A stretch of 64,000 nucleotides of DNA. Origin: Pseudomonas argentinensis. GTDB lineage: Bacteria; Pseudomonadota; Gammaproteobacteria; Pseudomonadales; Pseudomonadaceae. Where the stretch lies: positions 3,038,001-3,102,000 of the forward strand of contig NZ_CP056087.1 in NCBI RefSeq assembly GCF_001839655.2, written 5' to 3'. How positions within the stretch are numbered: position 1 is the first letter of the stretch; each line of letters opens with the position of its first letter. Shown one piece after another: positions 52,708 through 60,141 of the stretch. The notes beneath the pieces are model-generated. The model was given only the letters and a program-made list of their open reading frames with translations, did no database searches and had not been told where the DNA came from. The translations under genes were made by a program, and so were the position numbers.

Positions 52708-53571
52708 ATGAACGCCACTCTGCAAGGCCACACGGCCGGTACCCCCGTTGCAGGTGCCTTCGACACCCTGTTGCAGGTGGACAGGGTCAGCCTCGAGTAC
52801 CGCACCCCGCAGCGCGTCGTGCGCGCTACCCACGAGGTCAGTTTCGAGGTGGACCGTGCCGATCGTTTCGTGCTGCTCGGCCCGTCTGGTTGCGGCAAGT
52901 CCACGTTGCTCAAGGCAGTCGCCGGGTTCATCGAACCGGTGGCCGGCACCATCCGCCTCGATGGCGCCCAGGTGCGCGAGCCAGGCCCGGATCGCATCGT
53001 GGTGTTCCAGGAGTTCGACCAACTGCCACCGTGGAAGACGGTGAAGCAGAACGTGATGTTTCCGCTGCTGGCCTCACGCACCCTGGGCCGTAGGGAGGCC
53101 GAGGCGCGTGCCCTGGATTATCTGCACAAGGTCGGCCTGGCTGCCTTTGTCGACGCCTATCCGCACACCCTGTCCGGCGGCATGAAGGCGAGGGTGGCGA
53201 TCGCCCGTGCCCTGGCCATGCAGCCGAAGATCCTGCTGATGGACGAGCCCTTCGCCGCCCTCGACGCTCTGACCCGCCGCAAGATGCAGGAGGAGTTGCT
53301 GGAGCTGTGGGAGGAGGTGCGCTTCACCCTGCTGTTCGTCACCCACTCCATCGAGGAGGCGCTGATCGTCGGCAACCGCACGCTGCTGCTGTCGCCACAC
53401 CCTGGCCGGGTGCGGGCAGAAATCAACAGCCATCAGTTCGGCCTGCACAGCCTCGGCGGCGTTGGCTTCCAGCAGACCGCGCAGCGGATTCACCGCCTGC
53501 TGTTCGACGAAGCGGTCGACAACGGCACGGCCGCCGAGCTGGGTTTCCAGGATATCCGCATCGCCTACTGA
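52708..53571 (+). CDS. ABC transporter ATP-binding protein, taurine/sulfonate type
   Basis: A 287-residue ATPase starting at 52708 (MNATLQGHTAGTPVAGAFDT). Walker A is LLGPSGCGKSTLLKAVAG, the Q-loop is VVFQEFDQLPPWKTV, the signature TLSGGMKARVAIARALAMQP, Walker B LLMDEPFAALDAL and the switch LFVTHSIEEALIVGNR. It is slightly longer than SsuB, with a roughly 30-residue extra C-terminal part (QRIHRLLFDEAVDNGTAAEL). It lies 5 bases after the binding-protein gene and 14 before the permease gene. Confidence 0.93.
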   Translation: MNATLQGHTAGTPVAGAFDTLLQVDRVSLEYRTPQRVVRATHEVSFEVDRADRFVLLGPSGCGKSTLLKAVAGFIEPVAGTIRLDGAQVREPGPDRIVVFQEFDQLPPWKTVKQNVMFPLLASRTLGRREAEARALDYLHKVGLAAFVDAYPHTLSGGMKARVAIARALAMQPKILLMDEPFAALDALTRRKMQEELLELWEEVRFTLLFVTHSIEEALIVGNRTLLLSPHPGRVRAEINSHQFGLHSLGGVGFQQTAQRIHRLLFDEAVDNGTAAELGFQDIRIAY

Positions 53572-53584
53572 GGAGCGTTTCGCC

Positions 53585-54451
53585 ATGAGTCTTTCCCCCG
53601 CACGGCGTGAGGAATACGAAATCCCCCTGCAGCCGCTGCCCGGTCTCAAGCTGGAACGCGAGCTGTCCCTCGGTCAGCGTCTATGGCAGCAGGGCTGGCT
53701 GCGCAAGTCGCTGATTCTGCTGGCCCTGGCATTGATCTGGGAGGTGGCGGCCCGCTACCAGGCCAACGACCTGCTGCTGCCCAGCTTCCTGCAGACGGCC
53801 AGGGCCTTCATGGAAGGCATCGGCACCGGCGAGCTGCTGGAAAAGATGGCGATCTCGCTGTCGGTGCTGGTCAAGGGTTACCTGATCGGCATCGTCCTGG
53901 CCTTTCTGCTGACCAGCCTGGCGGTCTCGACCCAGCTCGGCCGCGACCTGCTGTCGACCCTGACCTCGATGTTCAACCCGTTGCCGGCCATAGCGCTGCT
54001 GCCGCTGTCGCTGCTGTGGTTCGGCCTGGGCGAGAACAGCCTGATCTTCGTGCTGGTGCATTCGGTGCTCTGGGCCCTGGCGCTCAATACCTACGCCGGC
54101 TTTCTCGGCGTTTCCGAGACCCAGCGCATGGCCGGGCGCAACTACGGCCTCAAGGGCCTGCGTTTCGTGCTGTTCATCCTGATCCCGGCGGCACTGCCGT
54201 CGATCCTCTCGGGGCTGAAGATCGGCTGGGCCTTCGCCTGGCGCACGCTGATCGCCGCCGAACTGGTGTTCGGCGCCTCCAGCGGCAAGGGCGGCCTGGG
54301 CTGGTACATCTTCCAGAACCGTAACGAGCTGTACACCGACAAGGTCTTCGCCGGGTTGGTGGCGGTGATCCTGATCGGCCTGCTGGTGGAGAACCTGATC
54401 TTCGCCAGCATCGAGCGGGTCACCGTCAAGCGCTGGGGGATGCAGCGTTAG
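53585..54451 (+). CDS. ABC transporter permease, taurine/sulfonate type
   Basis: A 288-residue inner-membrane permease starting at 53585 (MSLSPARREEYEIPLQPLPG). Six hydrophobic segments include SLILLALALIWEVAARY and LIGIVLAFLLTSLAVS. The EAA-type loop is in RMAGRNYGLKGLRFVLFILI, preceded by LNPLPAIALLPLSLLWFGLG of the SsuC/TauC group. It has a longer N-terminal polar region than usual. A 76-nt palindromic repeat follows it, then a second binding-protein gene. Confidence 0.92.
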   Translation: MSLSPARREEYEIPLQPLPGLKLERELSLGQRLWQQGWLRKSLILLALALIWEVAARYQANDLLLPSFLQTARAFMEGIGTGELLEKMAISLSVLVKGYLIGIVLAFLLTSLAVSTQLGRDLLSTLTSMFNPLPAIALLPLSLLWFGLGENSLIFVLVHSVLWALALNTYAGFLGVSETQRMAGRNYGLKGLRFVLFILIPAALPSILSGLKIGWAFAWRTLIAAELVFGASSGKGGLGWYIFQNRNELYTDKVFAGLVAVILIGLLVENLIFASIERVTVKRWGMQR

Positions 54452-54457
54452 GGCACA

Positions 54458-54533
54458 GTAGGGTGGATCACGCTTCACCGATCCACCGTTTCGCAATCGC
54501 AATGGTGGATGAAAAGAGCGTCATCCACCCTAC
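54458..54533. repeat. 76-nt palindromic repeat, copy A
   Basis: Bounded by GTAGGGTGGAT and ATCCACCCTAC, an 11-bp perfect terminal inversion, with an internal GATCCACC/GGTGGAT pair. It is the reverse complement, with about 11 differences in 76, of the element at 58219-58294; both are exactly 76 bases. The GTAGGGTGGAT...CATCCACCCTAC format is a small palindromic element found between genes in pseudomonads. It lies between the permease gene and the second binding-protein gene. Confidence 0.88.
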
Positions 54534-54569
54534 GTAACCAACTTACTGATCACATAACGAGAAACGACC

Positions 54570-55586
54570 ATGACCACCACGTTCAAACTTGGCCGCCTGG
54601 CCACTGCGCTGGGTTTGCTCGGTGCCCTGGCGATTCCGCTGGCCGCTCAGGCCGAAGGCCAGATCAGCATCGCCCAGCAGTTCGGCATCGGTTACCTGGT
54701 GCTGCACGTGGTCAAGGACCAGCAATTGATCGAGAAGCACGCCAAGGCCCAGGGCCTGGACAAGATCGACGTCGAGTGGCGCACCATCTCCGGTGCCACC
54801 GCCATGAACGAGGCGCTGCTGGCCGGTGCCATCGACGTGGTGTCGGCTGGCGTGCCGCCGATGCTCACCGTCTGGGACCGCACCCACGGCCGGCAGAACG
54901 TCAAGGCCGTGGCCTCGCTGGGTTCGCTGCCCAACTACCTGCTGAGCAACCGTGAGGAGGTGAAGAGCCTCGATGATCTCGGCGAGAAGGACCGTATCGC
55001 GGTGCCGGCTGCCGGTGTCGGCTTCCAGTCGCGTACCCTGCAGATCGAGACCGCCAAACGGTATGGCAATGCCGACTTCCAGCGCTTCGACAAGATCTCC
55101 GTCAGCCTGCCGCACCCGGATGCCACCGCGGCGCTGACCAGGGGCGGCTCGGAAATCACCGCGCATTTCTCCAGCCCGCCGTTCCAGTACCAGGCGCTGG
55201 AAAATCCCAGGGTGCACAAGCTGACCAGCAGCTACGACATCCTCGGCGGCCAGGCCACCTTCAACGTGCTCTACGCCACCGAGAAATTCCACGACGACAA
55301 CCCGAAGACCTACCAGGCCTTCTACGACGCCCTGGTCGAAGCCTCGCAGATCATCAGGGCCGACAAGGCCGCGGCAGCCGAGACCTACATCCGCGTGGAG
55401 AACTCCAAGCTGCCGCTGGCGTTCGTGAAGAAGATCATCGAGGATCCGGAAAACGACTTCACCGTGTCGCCGCAGCGCACCTTCATCTACGCCGAGAAGC
55501 TGCACGAGCTGGGCGTGCTGAAGAACCAGGCCAGCTCCTGGAAGGAATACTTCTTCGAAGAAGCCTATGCCAATCCAGGGAGCTGA
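54570..55586 (+). CDS. ABC transporter substrate-binding protein, sulfonate/sulfate-ester type (paralogue 2)
   Basis: A 338-residue secreted binding protein. Signal peptide MTTTFKLGRLATALGLLGAL to about AQA-EGQ. The mature sequence parallels paralogue 1 throughout: ISIAQQFGIGYLVLHVVKDQ, ISGATAMNEALLAGAIDVVS, LTVWDRTHGRQNVKAVASLG, SLPHPDATAALTRGGSEITA. Ligand-pocket positions differ in places (for example SAGVPPM against GAGIGPL). No ATPase or permease follows, so it probably feeds the upstream transporter and widens its substrate range. Confidence 0.88.
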   Translation: MTTTFKLGRLATALGLLGALAIPLAAQAEGQISIAQQFGIGYLVLHVVKDQQLIEKHAKAQGLDKIDVEWRTISGATAMNEALLAGAIDVVSAGVPPMLTVWDRTHGRQNVKAVASLGSLPNYLLSNREEVKSLDDLGEKDRIAVPAAGVGFQSRTLQIETAKRYGNADFQRFDKISVSLPHPDATAALTRGGSEITAHFSSPPFQYQALENPRVHKLTSSYDILGGQATFNVLYATEKFHDDNPKTYQAFYDALVEASQIIRADKAAAAETYIRVENSKLPLAFVKKIIEDPENDFTVSPQRTFIYAEKLHELGVLKNQASSWKEYFFEEAYANPGS

Positions 55587-55944
55587 TCAGCGTTGAACTG
55601 GATAGGGCCCTGGATACTGGGCGCTTCACTTCTGGCAGCGTAGCGACTCGATGAATGGCTGGGGAACGACCAGCAAGGGCAGTTCCTGCTTGGCTTGCAG
55701 GCTCTCCATAGTTCACCAGAGGCGGCAAGTGGATCGACTGGCTCGCCTGCTGACTTCAGCTGCCATCAACAAAGCCCGCCTGGGAAATCAGGCGGGCTTT
55801 GTTGCATCTGCGTGCAGAGCATCAGACCAGCAGGGGTTTGCGGCTATGGACGGGGTTCGGGAATAATTTTTCGTTTAGCATGGATCGCGCCGCGCCGATG
55901 ATTGAGCACTGCGAAGATGTCAGGCCTTTGGCGATCTTGCACAG
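55587..55944. other. Intergenic stretch with a terminator
   Basis: About 360 bases between the second binding-protein gene and the convergent formate/nitrite-type transporter gene. The only clear element is the hairpin at 55771. No gene is supported. Confidence 0.5.
55771..55803 (+). terminator. Rho-independent terminator
   Basis: CAAAGCCCGCCT-GGGAAATC-AGGCGGGCTTTG: a 9-12 bp stem ending in a short T-run. Suited to end transcription from paralogue 2; symmetric enough to stop opposite-strand readthrough too. Confidence 0.8.
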
Positions 55945-56841
55945 TCAGTCCTTGCGATTGCGGCGCAACTCCTCCAGCAACTTGTGCTTGTCGCGCTCGC
56001 GCTTGGCAATCACGTCACGCTCGCTGCGGATCTGGGCATGGCTGAGCAAGGCAAAGATAAAGCTGCCGCCGATGATATTGCCGGCCAGGGTAGGCCCCGC
56101 AAACATCAGCCAGAAATCGCCCCAGCTCACTTCGCCGGCATACACCAGATAAGACACCTCTACCGAGCCGACCACGATATGGGTGAAGTCACCCAGTGCC
56201 ATCAGGTAAGTGATCAGCACGATAATGGCGATCTTGGCGCTTTCCATCGAGGCGATCATCCACACCATGGTGGCGATCATCCAGCCTGAGATGATGCCTT
56301 TGGCAAGCATCTTGGACACGTCGTTTTCCATCACCTTACGGCCGATTTCCAGAAACGCCACGTCGGTCTGGGCATCGAAAATCGGCAGGCGCAGCATCAC
56401 CCAAGCCACCAGCAGGGTGCCGGCCAGGTTTCCGCATAGCACCACGCCCCAAAGACGCAATAGTCGCCCGACATTGTTCAGGGTCAGCTTGCTCATCACC
56501 GGCAGCACGGCGGTCAGGGTGTTTTCCGTAAACAGTTGCTGACGGGCGAGGATCACCGCCAGAAAGCCTGCCGAATAACCGAGGCTGGCGATCACATGAC
56601 TTTCATCGCTGGGGCCCAACCGAGAGCGGAACAAACCCATGGCCATCAGCGACAGGCCCATGGTCAGCCCGGCGGCCAGCGCCGACCACCATAATGCTGC
56701 GATGCTGCGTTCCAGCTCATGGTCGCCCTGGATCCTGATGGTTTCATGCAACACCGCCGCCCGCGGCGGCAGCTTCTCATCGATCTCGCGCTCTTCTTCG
56801 GCTGACAGGCCGGGGGTCTTGCCGTCTGCTTGTTCGTGCAT
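55945..56841 (-). CDS. Formate/nitrite transporter (FNT) family protein, YfdC-like
   Basis: A 298-residue membrane protein from the ATG at 56841 (MHEQADGKTPGLSAEEEREI). A charged N-terminal region of about 50 residues precedes six membrane segments. The FNT fold is seen in ALWWSALAAGLTMGLSLMAM, RQQLFTENTLTAVLPVM, LWGVVLCGNLAGTLLVAW, GDFTHIVVGSVEVSYLVYAG with the central conserved histidine, and AGPTLAGNIIGGSFIFALLS. A basic C-terminal tail ends HKLLEELRRNRKD. FNT proteins move formate, nitrite or hydrosulfide; with sulfate uptake genes next door hydrosulfide is conceivable but unproven. Confidence 0.88.
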   Translation of the reverse strand: MHEQADGKTPGLSAEEEREIDEKLPPRAAVLHETIRIQGDHELERSIAALWWSALAAGLTMGLSLMAMGLFRSRLGPSDESHVIASLGYSAGFLAVILARQQLFTENTLTAVLPVMSKLTLNNVGRLLRLWGVVLCGNLAGTLLVAWVMLRLPIFDAQTDVAFLEIGRKVMENDVSKMLAKGIISGWMIATMVWMIASMESAKIAIIVLITYLMALGDFTHIVVGSVEVSYLVYAGEVSWGDFWLMFAGPTLAGNIIGGSFIFALLSHAQIRSERDVIAKRERDKHKLLEELRRNRKD

Positions 56842-56885
56842 ACCAGTTACCTTCAGGGGTGGAACGGCGGAGGCCCGTCTGTCTG

Positions 56886-56960
56886 AGAACCTGTTCAAAG
56901 TCTGCTGCGCGTCGGCACTGCGGCGTTAAAAACAAGCTCTGAGGATTTCAGACCTGCGGC
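56886..56960. repeat. Truncated intergenic element (GAACCTGTTCAAAGTCTGC start)
   Basis: GAGAACCTGTTCAAAGTCTG, then CTGCGCGTCGGCACTGCGGC and TTAAAAACAAGC. It resembles the conserved opening of a dispersed Pseudomonas intergenic repeat that I know from other genomes, but no matching right end with the inverted GAACAGGTTC is present, so it looks truncated. The first bases also resemble the flank of the palindromic repeat at 50262 (GAACCTGTCCACGATC). Confidence 0.45.
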
Positions 56961-57076
56961 GCCCGGCGTCGTTCTGCCGTTATGAAGGCGTCCATGCCTC
57001 GCGGCAAAATGGGCTACAGCGCAGCCGTGCGTGAAACGTCAACAGACCCTAGTGCGTAGTGGAATATGGTTATGAT

Positions 57077-57090
57077 AAAAGGGTTCTTTT
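57077..57090. promoter_or_regulatory. Dyad in the sbp promoter region
   Basis: AAAAGGGTTCTTTT inside ATGATAAAAGGGTTCTTTTA, about 70 bases before the sbp start, in an AT-rich pocket. It could be a CysB or other activator site, or overlap the promoter; assignment is not possible from sequence alone. Confidence 0.4.
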
Positions 57091-57154
57091 AAGGCATAAG
57101 GCCATCGGGCAGGCTACCGCCCTTATCTGCCCCCTCGTAAGGAAACCCTGGATC

Positions 57155-58168
57155 ATGCTGAAGAAACTCCTGCTGGCGACTGCCGTCACCACCTCGCTGC
57201 TCGGTAGCGCTGCGGCGCTGGCTGCGGACAAGCCGATTCTCAACGCCTCCTACGATGTCGCCCGCGAGCTGTTCGCCGAGATCAACCCCAAGTTCCAGGC
57301 TCACTGGAAAGCCGAGACCGGCAAGGATCTGAAGATCGACCAGTCGTTCGCCGGCACCTCGCGTCAGGCCCAGGACATCATTCAGGGCAAGAAGGTCGAC
57401 ACCGTTACCTTCAACCAGGTCACCGACGTGGACATCCTCGCCAAGCGTGGCCTGGTGCGCAAGGACTGGGCCGAGCAGTTCCCCAACCACAGTTCACCGT
57501 ACTACAGCACCACCGCCTTCCTGGTTCGCAAGGGCAACCCCAAGAACATCAAGAACTGGGACGATCTGGCCCGTGAAGACGTGAAGCTGGTGTTCCCCAA
57601 CCCGAAAACTTCCGGCAACGCCCGTTACAGCTACCTGGGCGCCTGGCTGTACGCCAACGAAGCGTTCAAGGGCGACGAAGCCAAGATCAAGGCGTTCGTC
57701 GGCAAGGTGCTGCGCAACGTCGAAAACTTCCCCACCGGCGGCCGTGGCGCCACCGTGGCCTTCGCCCAGAACGGGCAGGGCGACGTGCTGCTGAGCTTCG
57801 AATCGGAAGTGGTGAATATCGCCAAGGGCGAAGAATTCAAGTCCGGCGAGTTCGAGGTGGTGGTTCCGCCGGTGAGCGTGCTGGCCGAGTTCCCGGTGGC
57901 CATCGTCGACAAGGTGGTGGACGAGAAGGGCACCCGCGACGTGGCCAAGGCCTACCTGAACTTCCAATACAGCAAGGACATCCAGAAGCTGCTGACCACC
58001 TACCACTACCGTGTGCAGGACAAGGAAGTAGCCGCCGAGACCGCGGGCCAGTTCCAGGAGCTGCGCCTGGTCAACCCGACCGAGGTACTCGGTACCTGGG
58101 ACGAGATCACTGCCAAGCATTTCGATGGCAATGGTATCCTCGACCAGCTTCTGGCCGAAGGCCGGTAA
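57155..58168 (+). CDS. sbp: Sulfate-binding periplasmic protein
   Basis: A 337-residue binding protein starting at 57155 (AAGGAA site). Signal peptide MLKKLLLATAVTTSLLGSAAA with cleavage near ALA-ADK. The family stretch LNASYDVARELFAEINPKF is present, along with QSFAGTSRQAQDIIQGKKVD, TFNQVTDVDILAKRGLV, FPNPKTSGNARYSYLGAW and ENFPTGGRGATVAFAQNGQG, the sulfate/thiosulfate pocket. It is the first gene of sbp-cysT-cysW; a 76-nt repeat lies between it and cysT. Confidence 0.96.
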   Translation: MLKKLLLATAVTTSLLGSAAALAADKPILNASYDVARELFAEINPKFQAHWKAETGKDLKIDQSFAGTSRQAQDIIQGKKVDTVTFNQVTDVDILAKRGLVRKDWAEQFPNHSSPYYSTTAFLVRKGNPKNIKNWDDLAREDVKLVFPNPKTSGNARYSYLGAWLYANEAFKGDEAKIKAFVGKVLRNVENFPTGGRGATVAFAQNGQGDVLLSFESEVVNIAKGEEFKSGEFEVVVPPVSVLAEFPVAIVDKVVDEKGTRDVAKAYLNFQYSKDIQKLLTTYHYRVQDKEVAAETAGQFQELRLVNPTEVLGTWDEITAKHFDGNGILDQLLAEGR

Positions 58169-58218
58169 TCGGCTTGCAGTCGACCGACGGCGATAAGGCA
58201 GAAGCAGCCGCTCGCTAG

Positions 58219-58294
58219 GTAGGGTGGATGACGCTCTTTTCATCCACCATTGCGATCGCAGAGAGGTGGACGGGTGAAGCGTCGTCCACCCTAC
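58219..58294. repeat. 76-nt palindromic repeat, copy B
   Basis: Starts GTAGGGTGGATGACGCTCTT and ends GTCGTCCACCCTAC. It is in the opposite orientation to copy A at 54458-54533. It lies between sbp and cysT, inside the presumed operon, where its hairpin could attenuate or stabilise the mRNA. Confidence 0.88.
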
Positions 58295-58298
58295 AAAA

Positions 58299-58323
58299 GG
58301 CCGCTAACGCCACTTTGCAGCCA
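58299..58323. repeat. Fragment of the 120-nt palindromic repeat (right end only)
   Basis: Bases 58299-58323 match 3718-3742 of the longer repeat with 3 differences in 25 (GGCCGCTAACGCCACTTTGC here). Only the end is present, next to copy B of the 76-nt repeat. Confidence 0.5.
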
Positions 58324-58464
58324 GTACAGATGGCGTTACCGCGGAAGAAGAAATAAGGGCCAGTGGCTGCGGCCAGTGAGTGCTGACCACCCTGGCTATC
58401 GAGCGCATTAGCCGTACTCCACGAACCGCCGACCTCGGCGGTTTGTGCATTCAAGGATTTCCGA

Positions 58465-59313
58465 GTGAGCAAGACCCCTGTTTTCTTTCTGCAGAACCCG
58501 TTGCTGCCGGGTTTTGGCCTGAGCTTCGGTTTCAGCGTCTTCTACCTGTCGCTGGTCATCCTGTTTCCGCTGTCCGCCTTGCTGCTGTACGTCAGCGACA
58601 TGAGCTGGGCGCAGTACTGGCAGGCGATCAGTGATCCGCGCGTGGTGCAGAGCTACAAGGTGACCATCAGCGGCGCCTTCTACTCGACGGTGATCGTCAC
58701 GCTGATCGGCCTGCTGATCGCCTGGATCATCACCCGTTACGACTTCCCGGGGCGCCGCCTGGTCGATGCCCTGGTGGACCTGCCATTCGCGCTGCCGACT
58801 TCGGTGGCCGGCTTGACCCTGGCGACCCTGCTGGTGCCGGGCGGCTGGCTGGGTCAGTATTTCGAGGCCGCGGGCATCAAGATCGCCTATGCCTACCCGG
58901 GCCTGCTGATCGCCATGGTGTTCACCAGCCTGCCGTTCGTGGTGCGTACCGTGCAGCCGGTGCTGCAGAGCCTGGGCAGCGAATACGAGGAAGCGGCGCG
59001 CACCCTGGGCGCCAGGAAGTGGCAGAGCTTCGTCTACGTAGTGCTGCCGAGCCTGGCACCAGCGCTGATCACCGGCGCGTCGCAGTCGTTCGTGCGCAGC
59101 CTGGGCGAGTTTGGCGCGGTGATCATGATCGCCGGCAACATTCCCTACAAAACCGAAGTGTCCTCGCTGATGATCTTCGTGCGCCTGCAGGAGTTCAACT
59201 ACCCGGCGGCGGCGGCGATCGCGTCGGTGATTCTTCTGGCTTCGCTGTTTCTGCTGTTCACCTTGCAGGTGGTGCAGGGCAGGCTGTTCAAATGGCAGAG
59301 GCAAGGTCGATGA
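58465..59313 (+). CDS. cysT: Sulfate/thiosulfate ABC transporter permease CysT
   Basis: A 282-residue permease. Start MSKTPVFFLQNPLLPGFGLS after a CGAGTG context at 58465. Six hydrophobic segments; CysT landmarks are YKVTISGAFYSTVIVTLIGL, WIITRYDFPGRRLVDALVDL, PFALPTSVAGLTLATLL, the EAA loop EEAARTLGARKWQSFVYVVL, and SQSFVRSLGEFGAVIMIAGN. It overlaps cysW by 4 bases (ATGA). It is nearly 300 bases after sbp, with two repeats in the gap. Confidence 0.96.
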   Translation: MSKTPVFFLQNPLLPGFGLSFGFSVFYLSLVILFPLSALLLYVSDMSWAQYWQAISDPRVVQSYKVTISGAFYSTVIVTLIGLLIAWIITRYDFPGRRLVDALVDLPFALPTSVAGLTLATLLVPGGWLGQYFEAAGIKIAYAYPGLLIAMVFTSLPFVVRTVQPVLQSLGSEYEEAARTLGARKWQSFVYVVLPSLAPALITGASQSFVRSLGEFGAVIMIAGNIPYKTEVSSLMIFVRLQEFNYPAAAAIASVILLASLFLLFTLQVVQGRLFKWQRQGR

Positions 59314-60140
59314 AAAAGCCTCAATACTGGCATCAATGGTTGCTGATCGGCCTTGGCCTCGGCGCGGTCGCGCTGATGCTGCTGGTGCCCCTGGCGCTGA
59401 TTTTCACCCGGGCGCTCAGCGGTGGCTGGGCGATGCTGGTCGACAACCTGTCGCAAGACTACATGCAGCACGCCATTGGCCTGACCCTGCTGGTCGCCGC
59501 GCTCACCGTGCCGCTGAACCTGTGCTTCGGCATTCTGCTGGCCTGGTGCGTGACCCATTACGACTTCCGCGGCCGCAAGTTGCTGACCACCCTGGTGGAC
59601 ATTCCCTATGCGGTGTCGCCGGTGGTGGCGGGTCTTTGCTATCTGGTCGTCTATGGGCTGGAAAGCGCCTTGGGGCAGTGGTTCTACGCGCGCGACATGC
59701 AGCTGATGTTCGCCTGGCCGGGCATCGTGATGGTCACGGTGTTCGTCACCGCCCCTTACGTGGCGCGTATTCTGATTCCGGTGATGCAGTCCCAGGGCAA
59801 CGACGAGGAAGCCTCGGCGCTGTGCCTGGGTGCCAACGGCTGGCAGATCTTCCGCCATATCACCCTGCCCAACATCAAGTGGGCGCTGCTGTATGGCGTG
59901 GTGGTCACCAATGCCCGGGCGGTCGGCGAGTTCGGAGCGGTGTCGGTGGTCTCCGGCACCATCCTCAACCAGACCCTGACCCTGCCGCTGCTGGTCGACC
60001 AGCTCAACAACGACTACAAGCCGGTAGCGGCCTTCACCGCCGCAGCGTTGCTGGCCTGCATGGCGCTGCTCACCCTGTTGCTCAAGACCTACATGGAATG
60101 GCGCCAGCGGGTGAACATGCAGCGCGCTGCCGACAGCTGA
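59310..60140 (+). CDS. cysW: Sulfate/thiosulfate ABC transporter permease CysW
   Basis: A 276-residue permease starting at 59310 (MKKPQYWHQWLLIGLGLGAV). CysW features: LIFTRALSGGWAMLVDNLSQ, NLCFGILLAWCVTHYDFRGR, DIPYAVSPVVAGLCYLVVYG, the EAA loop EEASALCLGANGWQIFRHIT, and NARAVGEFGAVSVVSGTILN. It should pair with CysT and a CysA ATPase, but no cysA follows: the next gene, 2 bases after the stop, is on the opposite strand. Either the ATPase is encoded elsewhere or cysA has been lost from this locus. Confidence 0.96.
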   Translation: MKKPQYWHQWLLIGLGLGAVALMLLVPLALIFTRALSGGWAMLVDNLSQDYMQHAIGLTLLVAALTVPLNLCFGILLAWCVTHYDFRGRKLLTTLVDIPYAVSPVVAGLCYLVVYGLESALGQWFYARDMQLMFAWPGIVMVTVFVTAPYVARILIPVMQSQGNDEEASALCLGANGWQIFRHITLPNIKWALLYGVVVTNARAVGEFGAVSVVSGTILNQTLTLPLLVDQLNNDYKPVAAFTAAALLACMALLTLLLKTYMEWRQRVNMQRAADS

Positions 60141-60141
60141 G

